Assembly: GCA_902363335.1 (NCBI GenBank)
Contig: CABIZV010000004.1
Location: 310,001-374,000, forward strand
Length of the DNA: 64,000 bases
Source: Enterobacteriaceae bacterium
GTDB lineage: Bacteria; Pseudomonadota; Gammaproteobacteria; Enterobacterales; Enterobacteriaceae
Reading direction: 5' to 3'
Under the pieces are notes generated by a model, which made no database searches, had not been told where the DNA came from, and was given only the letters and a program-made list of their open reading frames with translations. The position numbers and the translations under genes are program-made. Below are positions 8,433-14,786 of the stretch, piece after piece (the first letter of the stretch is position 1; each line of letters opens with the position of its first letter).

Positions 8433-9596
8433 ATGAGCGCGGGAAGCCCTAAATTTACCGTTAATCGTGTAGTGGCATTGTCACTGATTTCACTTTGGCT
8501 GGCAGGTTGTTCTTCATCGAATGATACCCCAGCGCCAGTCAGCTCCGTTAATAGCAATGGATCCAGCAGCACCAATTCCGGCATGCTGATTACGCCGCCG
8601 CCAAAAATGGGTACCACGGCGCAATCAACACCTCAGATTCAACCGGTACAGCCGGTTCAGACGCAGCCGGTTCAGACACAGCCTATCCAGACCCAGCAGC
8701 CCGTCGCGCAGCCGGTAGCACAACAGCCGGTGCAAATGGAAAATGGACATATCGTCTACAACCGTAAATACGGTGATATTCCAAAAGGCAGCTACGCAGG
8801 CGGCAGCACCTATACCGTTAAACATGGTGATACGCTGTTCTATATTGCCTGGGTCACCGGCAACGATTTCCGTGACCTTGCCCAGCGCAACAATATCGCC
8901 GCTCCTTACGGCCTGAACGTCGGGCAGGTTCTGCAAGTTGGTAATGCTTCCGGTCAGCCAATTACCGGAAACAACCCGGTAGCGGTAGCCAGCGCGCAAA
9001 GCAGCAACGCTAATTCCGGATTAGTCTCAAAACCTGCACAAAATTCCATCACGCCTGTTGCGTCGACTACCACAATTACGTATTCTGAGGATTCAGGTGA
9101 ACAAAGTGCTAACAAAATGTTGCCTAACAACAAGCCTGCGACGACTACCGTCACAGCGCCTGTAACCGCACCAGTTGCAAGCACAGCCGTACCAACCGCC
9201 AGCAGTACATCGACCAGCGCGCCAATATCCGCATGGCGCTGGCCGACTGACGGCAAGATTATCGAAAACTTTAGCGGCACCGACGGTGGCAATAAAGGGA
9301 TTGATATCGCGGGCAGTAAAGGACAGGCAATCGTCGCAACCGCTGATGGGCGCGTCGTGTATGCCGGTAACGCACTGCGTGGTTACGGTAATCTTATTAT
9401 CATCAAACATAACGATGATTACCTGAGTGCCTACGCTCATAACGATACGATGCTGGTAAAAGAGCAACAAGATATCAAGGCGGGGCAGAAAATCGCTACC
9501 ATGGGTAGCACTGGTACCAGTTCTACACGTTTGCATTTTGAAATTCGTTACAAGGGGAAATCCGTCAACCCGCTGCAGTATTTACCGCAGCGATAA
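8433..9596 (+). CDS. nlpD: Murein hydrolase activator NlpD
   Basis: NlpD is an outer-membrane lipoprotein that activates the amidase AmiC during cell separation. The 387-residue protein has a lipoprotein signal with lipobox LAGC (Cys26), then a Q/P/V-rich low-complexity linker (about residues 68-105). A LysM domain follows (YTVKHGDTLFYIAW, about 128-172), and a C-terminal LytM/M23-like domain (about 285-385). It is a few residues longer than E. coli NlpD, mostly in the Q-P linker and the A/T/V-rich middle. In E. coli the main rpoS promoter lies inside nlpD; the same arrangement is expected here. Confidence 0.96.
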   Translation: MSAGSPKFTVNRVVALSLISLWLAGCSSSNDTPAPVSSVNSNGSSSTNSGMLITPPPKMGTTAQSTPQIQPVQPVQTQPVQTQPIQTQQPVAQPVAQQPVQMENGHIVYNRKYGDIPKGSYAGGSTYTVKHGDTLFYIAWVTGNDFRDLAQRNNIAAPYGLNVGQVLQVGNASGQPITGNNPVAVASAQSSNANSGLVSKPAQNSITPVASTTTITYSEDSGEQSANKMLPNNKPATTTVTAPVTAPVASTAVPTASSTSTSAPISAWRWPTDGKIIENFSGTDGGNKGIDIAGSKGQAIVATADGRVVYAGNALRGYGNLIIIKHNDDYLSAYAHNDTMLVKEQQDIKAGQKIATMGSTGTSSTRLHFEIRYKGKSVNPLQYLPQR

Positions 9597-9711
9597 TGCG
9601 GCAAAGTCCTTCACATGAACGCTTTCAGGTGGCATCGACAGTCGTAGAGGCCACCTGATAAGTGACATGCTAAGGTGCATTGCCTGGGGATCACGGGTAG
9701 GAGCCACCTTA

Positions 9712-10704
9712 ATGAGTCAGAATACGCTGAAAGTTCATGATTTAAATGAAGATGCGGAGTTTGATGAGAATGGAGCAGAGACTTTTGATGAGAAAGTCCT
9801 GAATGAAGAGGAACCCAGTGACAGCGAACTCGCCGAAGAGGAGCTTTTATCGCAGGGTGCTACTCAACGTGTACTCGATGCGACTCAGCTTTACCTGGGT
9901 GAGATCGGTTATTCTCCATTATTAACCGCAGAAGAAGAAGTTTACTTTGCTCGTCGTGCCCTGCGTGGCGATGTGGCCTCGCGCCGTCGGATGATTGAAA
10001 GCAACCTCCGTCTGGTCGTGAAAATTGCTCGCCGTTATGGCAATCGTGGTCTGGCGCTGCTGGATCTTATCGAAGAGGGCAATCTGGGGCTGATTCGCGC
10101 CGTAGAGAAGTTCGACCCTGAGCGTGGGTTCCGTTTTTCAACCTACGCCACATGGTGGATACGTCAGACAATTGAACGGGCTATCATGAACCAAACCCGT
10201 ACCATTCGTCTGCCAATCCATATTGTTAAAGAGCTGAACGTCTATCTGCGAACCGCTCGTGAACTGTCGCATAAACTGGACCACGAGCCGAGCGCCGAAG
10301 AGATAGCCGAACAGCTGGATAAGCCAGTTGATGACGTAAGCCGTATGCTGCGTCTCAATGAACGCATCACTTCAGTTGATACGCCGCTTGGCGGAGATTC
10401 TGAAAAAGCGCTGCTGGACATCCTGGCCGATGAAAATGAAAACGGCCCGGAAGACACCACGCAGGACGATGATATGAAACAAAGCATCGTCAAATGGCTG
10501 TTCGAACTGAACGCCAAACAGCGTGAGGTGCTGGCTCGTCGCTTTGGCCTGTTAGGCTATGAAGCAGCGACGCTGGAAGATGTTGGCCGTGAAATCGGTC
10601 TGACCCGCGAACGTGTGCGTCAGATTCAGGTTGAAGGCCTGCGCCGTCTGCGTGAAATTTTGCAGACTCAGGGGCTCAGCATCGAAGCGTTATTCCGCGA
10701 GTAA
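9712..10704 (+). CDS. rpoS: RNA polymerase sigma factor RpoS (sigma-38)
   Basis: RpoS is the general stress and stationary-phase sigma factor. The 330-residue protein contains sigma-70 family region 1.2 (TQLYLGEIGYSPLLTAEEE), region 2 (NLRLVVKIARRYGNRGLALLDLIEEGNLGL split over 2.1-2.2, then FSTYATWWIRQ in 2.4) and region 4.2 (TLEDVGREIGLTRERVRQIQ). I chose ATG 9712 (MSQNTLKV), which has the TAGGAGCC ribosome site and matches E. coli; a frame open from 9667 adds 15 non-conserved residues. The 115-bp gap from nlpD is the proximal part of the long leader that small RNAs target in E. coli. The frame is intact, with none of the truncations common in laboratory strains. Confidence 0.98.
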   Translation: MSQNTLKVHDLNEDAEFDENGAETFDEKVLNEEEPSDSELAEEELLSQGATQRVLDATQLYLGEIGYSPLLTAEEEVYFARRALRGDVASRRRMIESNLRLVVKIARRYGNRGLALLDLIEEGNLGLIRAVEKFDPERGFRFSTYATWWIRQTIERAIMNQTRTIRLPIHIVKELNVYLRTARELSHKLDHEPSAEEIAEQLDKPVDDVSRMLRLNERITSVDTPLGGDSEKALLDILADENENGPEDTTQDDDMKQSIVKWLFELNAKQREVLARRFGLLGYEAATLEDVGREIGLTRERVRQIQVEGLRRLREILQTQGLSIEALFRE

Positions 10705-10716
10705 GTGACTTTTCTC

Positions 10717-10754
10717 AAAAAGGCTCAATCATTGGATTGGGCCTTTTCCTTTTC
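10717..10754 (+). terminator. Rho-independent terminator of rpoS
   Basis: AAAGGCTCAATC pairs with GATTGGGCCTTT (one G-U pair) around a short loop, followed by CTTTTC-rich sequence, 12 bp after the rpoS stop. The A-rich flank on the other side allows partial function for the converging minus-strand gene. Confidence 0.8.
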
Positions 10755-10766
10755 TACTTTCCGCCG

Positions 10767-11144
10767 CTATCCCTGAGCCGTTTCATGCAGATATTGCCAG
10801 AGGATTTTGTCGTCCTGCAGGCGAAATATCGCCGTCGACCAGCGCTGTGTAGTCGGCTTACCGGGTAAATGCTGGGTTTCCTGATAGATAACGGCTGCAC
10901 CGTCGTGCCATTCGCTGAGCACAGCGGCATTATCGACAACAATCTTTAACCCCGGACGACATGCGCCAGCTCCCGCGAAAAAGGCGCTGACTGCCTGGTA
11001 GTCCATCCGTGTTCCGCCCGGCGGAATCATCGTAAAATCGTGACTAAAGCGCTGCATTAAAGCCTTTGCGCTGCCTTCACCGCGCCCCAGCCAGTTTTCG
11101 ATAAGCACGTGAGCGTCGAGGACTTCTTGAATATAGCGATTCAT
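10767..11144 (-). CDS. SnoaL-like (DUF4440/NTF2 fold) protein
   Basis: This 125-residue protein resembles the SnoaL/NTF2-like family with a cone-shaped alpha+beta fold. It has an N-terminal helix with HVLIENWLGRGEG, then MIPPGGTRMDYQAVSAFF and a C-terminal WSTAIFRLQDDKILWQYLHET, typical of DUF4440-type proteins. It is encoded 36 bp downstream of hosA on the same strand, so it is probably co-transcribed and HosA-regulated. Its role is unknown; it could bind or transform a small aromatic or another ligand. Family placement is from pattern recognition only. Confidence 0.75.
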   Translation of the reverse strand: MNRYIQEVLDAHVLIENWLGRGEGSAKALMQRFSHDFTMIPPGGTRMDYQAVSAFFAGAGACRPGLKIVVDNAAVLSEWHDGAAVIYQETQHLPGKPTTQRWSTAIFRLQDDKILWQYLHETAQG

Positions 11145-11180
11145 TTATTCTCCATTTTGCGGTGCAGGTGAGGGAAAAGG

Positions 11181-11600
11181 TTAATCTTTCGCCTCGGATG
11201 ATATCAGGGTGTGGATCAGTCGCGATAAATGCTGGCGCTCATCTGCGCTTAATCGGCCTAAAAACTCTTCATCAACGGCGTTACCCAACGGGATGGCGTG
11301 AGCGAGTAAGGCTTCCCCTTCGGCGGTTAAAAAGACAAAGCGTCGCCGCTTGTCCGCGGGATCGTGCTCGCGGCGCACAAGTCCTCGCTGCTCCATCCGG
11401 CTTAACATTTCTGCCAGCGTTGCCTTCGTACTGACCGCGGCAGCCGTCAGCGCGACCTGTTCAATGCCAGGATGCTCTGCAATAGCGCGCATCACCGCGT
11501 ACTGGGGTTTGGTGAGTTCCGGCAGCTCATGCTGCCAGCGGGCGGTATGCTGCTGGAAAAGCTGACGCAGTAGGTGGAACGCCTCGTTTCTTAATTCCAT
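11181..11600 (-). CDS. hosA: HosA, MarR-family transcriptional regulator
   Basis: This 139-residue MarR/SlyA-type winged-helix repressor is very similar to E. coli HosA (LRQLFQQHTARWQHELP-LTKPQYAVMRAI and VSTKATLAEMLSRME recognition helix region, then the RREHDPADKRRR wing). HosA controls the neighbouring non-oxidative hydroxyarylic-acid decarboxylase genes and responds to 4-hydroxybenzoate in E. coli. I chose ATG 11600 (MELRNEAF) because a GGAG ribosome site precedes it and it matches the E. coli start; the frame stays open upstream to 11705. It is divergent from ecdB, with two palindromic sites in between. Confidence 0.92.
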   Translation of the reverse strand: MELRNEAFHLLRQLFQQHTARWQHELPELTKPQYAVMRAIAEHPGIEQVALTAAAVSTKATLAEMLSRMEQRGLVRREHDPADKRRRFVFLTAEGEALLAHAIPLGNAVDEEFLGRLSADERQHLSRLIHTLISSEAKD

Positions 11601-11681
11601 GAGAACTCCATAAAAATCATCGCTTCTATGATAGCCGTTCGCGATGCTTTTGCGCATATTTCCTGTTTTGATTAAAAATGT

Positions 11682-11695
11682 GATCGTGTACGAAC
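11682..11695. promoter_or_regulatory. HosA-like operator, site 1
   Basis: GATCGTGTACGAAC is an imperfect copy of the palindrome found 57 bp downstream (one mismatch in the left arm). It lies in the hosA-ecdB divergent promoter region. MarR-family repressors bind such 12-16-bp inverted repeats; assignment to HosA is inferred from position. Confidence 0.55.
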
Positions 11696-11738
11696 AAACT
11701 TGCACTTCGTGAGGATAAAGGGTAATTTTACTTAAAAT

Positions 11739-11752
11739 GTTCGTGTACGAAC
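11739..11752. promoter_or_regulatory. HosA-like operator, site 2
   Basis: GTTCGTGTACGAAC has perfectly complementary six-base arms (GTTCGT / ACGAAC) around GT. It lies 16 bp before the ecdB start, where a bound repressor would block transcription or translation initiation. Confidence 0.6.
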
Positions 11753-11768
11753 AAAATGTGAGGTGATG

Positions 11769-12359
11769 ATGAAATTGATTGTAGGGATGACCGGGGCGAC
11801 CGGTGCGCCGTTAGGGGTGGCTCTGCTCAAGGCACTACGCGAAATGCCAGAAGTAGAAACCCATCTGGTGTTATCGAAATGGGCCAAAACGACTATCGAA
11901 CTGGAAACGCCGTTAAGCGCACGTGAAGTGTCTGAAATGGCGGATTTCACGCATAGCCCTGCCGATCAGGCCGCCATCATCTCCTCCGGCTCCTTCCGTA
12001 CCGACGGCATGATTATCATCCCATGCAGTATGAAAACGCTGGCCGGCATCCGCGCTGGCTATGCCGAAGGGCTGGTGGGGCGTGCCGCCGACGTGGTGCT
12101 GAAAGAGGGGCGTAAGCTGGTGCTCGTGCCGCGCGAAATGCCGCTTAGCACCATCCATCTAGAAAATATGCTGGCCCTGTCACGCATGGGCGTGGCGATG
12201 GTGCCGCCAATGCCAGCGTATTACAACCACCCGGAAACAATTGATGATGTCACTAACCATGTCGTGGCGCGCGTGCTGGATCAGTTTGGTCTTGAGTACC
12301 ACAAAGCACGCCGCTGGAGCGGGTTACGGACAGCGAATTTTTCACAGGAGAATGCATAA
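11769..12359 (+). CDS. ecdB: Flavin prenyltransferase, hydroxyarylic acid decarboxylase subunit B (UbiX/Pad1 family)
   Basis: This 196-residue UbiX/Pad1-type protein has the family signature GMTGATGAPLG at its N-terminus and SSGSFRTDGMIIIPCSMKTLAGI. Such proteins prenylate FMN with dimethylallyl phosphate to make the prenyl-FMN cofactor used by UbiD-type decarboxylases, here the adjacent EcdC. It is nearly identical in pattern to E. coli O157-type EcdB (Pad1, 197 aa). I chose ATG 11769 (MKLIVG); ATG 11766 and GTG 11763 are also in frame. Its stop overlaps the ecdC start (TAATG). The operon is also known as vdcBCD/shdBCD in other species. Confidence 0.93.
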   Translation: MKLIVGMTGATGAPLGVALLKALREMPEVETHLVLSKWAKTTIELETPLSAREVSEMADFTHSPADQAAIISSGSFRTDGMIIIPCSMKTLAGIRAGYAEGLVGRAADVVLKEGRKLVLVPREMPLSTIHLENMLALSRMGVAMVPPMPAYYNHPETIDDVTNHVVARVLDQFGLEYHKARRWSGLRTANFSQENA

Positions 12360-13786
12360 TGGCTTTTGATGATTTACGCAGTTTTTTGCAGGCGCTGGAA
12401 GACCAGGGCCAACTGCTGAAAATCAGCGAAGAGGTAAATGCCGAACCGGATCTGGCCGCGGCCGCGAATGCGACCGGCCGTATCGGTGACGGTGCCCCGG
12501 CGCTGTGGTTTGACAATATTCGCGGCTTTACCGACGCACGCGTCACCATGAACACCATTGGCTCCTGGCAAAACCATGCCATTTCAATGGGCCTGCCGAT
12601 GAACACGCCGGTCAGAAAGCAGATTGATGAATTCATCCGCCGCTGGGATAACTTCCCGATTGCCCCGGAAAGACGCGCGAACCCTGCATGGGCTGAGAAT
12701 ACCGTCGATGGTGAAGACATTAACCTGTTCGATATTCTGCCGCTGTTTCGCTTAAACGACGGTGATGGCGGTTTTTATCTGGATAAAGCCTGCGTGGTAT
12801 CCCGCGACCCGCTTGATCCAGATAACTTCGGCAAACAGAACGTCGGCATCTACCGTATGGAAGTTAAAGGCAAGCGTAAGCTGGGCCTGCAACCCATCCC
12901 CATGCATGATATCGCGCTGCATCTGCACAAAGCGGAAGAGCGGGGAGAAGACTTACCGATTGCTATCACCCTCGGCAACGATCCCATCATCACGTTGATG
13001 GGCGCCACGCCGTTAAAATACGACCAGTCGGAATACGAAATGGCCGGCGCGCTGCGAGAAAGCCCTTATCCGATTGCGACCGCTCCGCTGACCGGGTTTG
13101 ACGTACCGTGGGGTTCGGAAGTGATTCTGGAAGGGGTTATCGAAAGCCGCAAGCGCGAAATAGAAGGGCCGTTTGGCGAATTCACCGGTCACTACTCCGG
13201 CGGTCGTAACATGACGGTAGTGCGTATCGATAAAGTATCTTATCGCACCAAACCGATTTTCGAATCCCTCTATCTTGGTATGCCGTGGACTGAAATCGAC
13301 TACCTGATGGGCCCGGCAACCTGCGTGCCGCTATATCAACAGCTGAAAGCCGAGTTCCCGGAAGTGCAGGCGGTTAACGCCATGTACACCCACGGACTGC
13401 TGGCCATTATCTCAACCAAAAAACGCTACGGTGGTTTTGCCCGCGCGGTTGGCCTGCGAGCGATGACCACGCCACACGGCCTGGGCTATGTGAAAATGGT
13501 GATTATGGTTGATGAAGACGTCGACCCGTTCAACCTGCCGCAGGTGATGTGGGCGCTGTCGTCGAAGGTGAACGCGGCGGGCGATCTCGTGCAGCTGCCG
13601 AACATGTCGGTACTGGAGCTTGACCCAGGCTCTAGCCCGGCGGGGATAACCGACAAACTGATTATCGACGCCACCACGCCGGTTGCGCCGGACAACCGCG
13701 GTCACTATAGCCAACCGGTACAGGACTTACCTGAAACCAAAGCCTGGGCTGAAAAACTGACCGCTATGCTGGCTAACCGTAAGTAA
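12359..13786 (+). CDS. ecdC: Hydroxyarylic acid decarboxylase subunit C (UbiD family)
   Basis: This 475-residue UbiD-family prenyl-FMN-dependent decarboxylase is expected to convert hydroxybenzoate-type acids to the corresponding phenols with release of CO2, reversibly. The UbiD active-site segment EGPFGEFTGHYSGGRN (about residues 268-283) with its conserved glutamates is present, as is the EADLAAAAN-like N-terminal region. Coupled to ecdB by a 1-bp overlap and followed 10 bp later by ecdD. Substrate (4-hydroxybenzoate, vanillate or similar) cannot be decided from sequence. Confidence 0.94.
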   Translation: MAFDDLRSFLQALEDQGQLLKISEEVNAEPDLAAAANATGRIGDGAPALWFDNIRGFTDARVTMNTIGSWQNHAISMGLPMNTPVRKQIDEFIRRWDNFPIAPERRANPAWAENTVDGEDINLFDILPLFRLNDGDGGFYLDKACVVSRDPLDPDNFGKQNVGIYRMEVKGKRKLGLQPIPMHDIALHLHKAEERGEDLPIAITLGNDPIITLMGATPLKYDQSEYEMAGALRESPYPIATAPLTGFDVPWGSEVILEGVIESRKREIEGPFGEFTGHYSGGRNMTVVRIDKVSYRTKPIFESLYLGMPWTEIDYLMGPATCVPLYQQLKAEFPEVQAVNAMYTHGLLAIISTKKRYGGFARAVGLRAMTTPHGLGYVKMVIMVDEDVDPFNLPQVMWALSSKVNAAGDLVQLPNMSVLELDPGSSPAGITDKLIIDATTPVAPDNRGHYSQPVQDLPETKAWAEKLTAMLANRK

Positions 13787-13796
13787 GGAGGAAAAG

Positions 13797-14033
13797 ATGA
13801 TTTGTCCACGTTGCGCTGATGAACATATTGAAGTAATGGCGAAATCGCCGGTAAAAGATGTCTGGACCGTATTCCAGTGCCAGCATTGTCTGTACACCTG
13901 GCGCGATACTGAACCGCTACGCCGTACCAGCCGCGAACATTACCCGGAAGCGTTTCGCATGACGCAAAAGGATATCGACGACGCACCGATGGTGCCAAGC
14001 ATCCCGCCGCTGCTGGCGGCAGATAAACGCTAA
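13797..14033 (+). CDS. ecdD: Hydroxyarylic acid decarboxylase small subunit D
   Basis: This 78-residue protein carries two paired cysteine motifs (ICPRCADEH and FQCQHCLYTW), giving a zinc-ribbon-like fold. It matches the VdcD/YclD family that is always found with UbiX/UbiD-type hydroxyarylic decarboxylases. Its exact role in the complex is not established. An AAGGAGG ribosome site precedes the ATG. It is the last gene of the operon and is followed immediately by a strong terminator. Confidence 0.92.
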   Translation: MICPRCADEHIEVMAKSPVKDVWTVFQCQHCLYTWRDTEPLRRTSREHYPEAFRMTQKDIDDAPMVPSIPPLLAADKR

Positions 14034-14037
14034 TGCC

Positions 14038-14075
14038 AAAAACAGCGATGAGGGTTAAATCTCATCGCTGTTTTT
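14038..14075 (+). terminator. Rho-independent terminator of ecdBCD
   Basis: A 15-bp stem (AAAAACAGCGATGAG pairing with CTCATCGCTGTTTTT) with an 8-nt loop starts 5 bp after the ecdD stop. The A and T tracts make it potentially bidirectional. Confidence 0.92.
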
Positions 14076-14786
14076 ATCTGAAACGCCATTTTCATCCTGA
14101 GCCTGATCTTATTTTTGTGATGTTCGATATCTCAGGATATGTAAATTTAAACATGCTTTTAAAAACAGTATTGACTCTTCTGACTAAATGAGTAAATTAG
14201 GTTTCAACAGCACAAGAAAAGTAAGTGTTTATTCAGAAGTACTGGGGTAAACCATTTTGCAATAAGGCCACGAAGTTTGTAGTTTGGGATGCAGTATGTT
14301 TTAAGGCCTCGTAGTAATTGTGCTGGAAAGCAAAATGGTAGAGTATGCGCGACGATGTAAGGCCTTGTTTTAGATTCATTTTCTGCGATTATTGCATCAT
14401 GATAAACGCAACGGTAATAAGGCAACGCATCAAAGAGTATATGTCGCGATGGGGATGTACTTGTTTAAGGCGCCACGCTTAAGTTCTTTTTAACGCTGGC
14501 GATGTGTATAACAGGATAACTAGAGGGAGGTTTTTTAGTTTTAATGCCCAATATTATCTGTAGTAAACGGGTGCATTTGTAAGTAGTATAAATTGTAGTA
14601 GCAATTCAATAAGTTAATTAATGTTAAATCTGAAGTTCGTAGTACCTTAAAAGCCCTTGCCGTTCCGGTGAGGGCTTTTTTTTACCCTGAGTTCGCTCCG
14701 TCGATAAATTCGCCATCGGGTCACTGATGCGATGCGATTTTATGAAGGCGCCGCTTCAGCTCAGGCGAAGCGGCGCAGATGATGAA
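14076..14786. other. AT-rich gene-free interval between ecdBCD and mutS
   Basis: Over 700 bp without a convincing gene. It contains a 10-bp inverted repeat pair (ACCATTTTGC at 14251-14260 and GCAAAATGGT at 14330-14339) and several AAGGCC/AAGGCA words. An orphan plus-strand terminator also lies within it. The open frame at 14204-14425 on the minus strand lacks a ribosome site and family features. This is the variable rpoS-mutS interval of enterobacteria. Confidence 0.6.
14650..14684 (+). terminator. Orphan rho-independent terminator
   Basis: AAGCCCT pairs with AGGGCTT around a GC-rich loop and is followed by eight Ts on the plus strand. No plus-strand gene lies between the ecdD terminator and this one. 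On the minus strand it sits downstream of the mutS stop with only a TTTT tract, so it may also serve mutS. Confidence 0.65.

Noticed and set aside
14204..14425. 73-codon minus-strand open frame between ecdD and mutS
   Set aside because: No ribosome site, no family features, and it spans the inverted-end segment.
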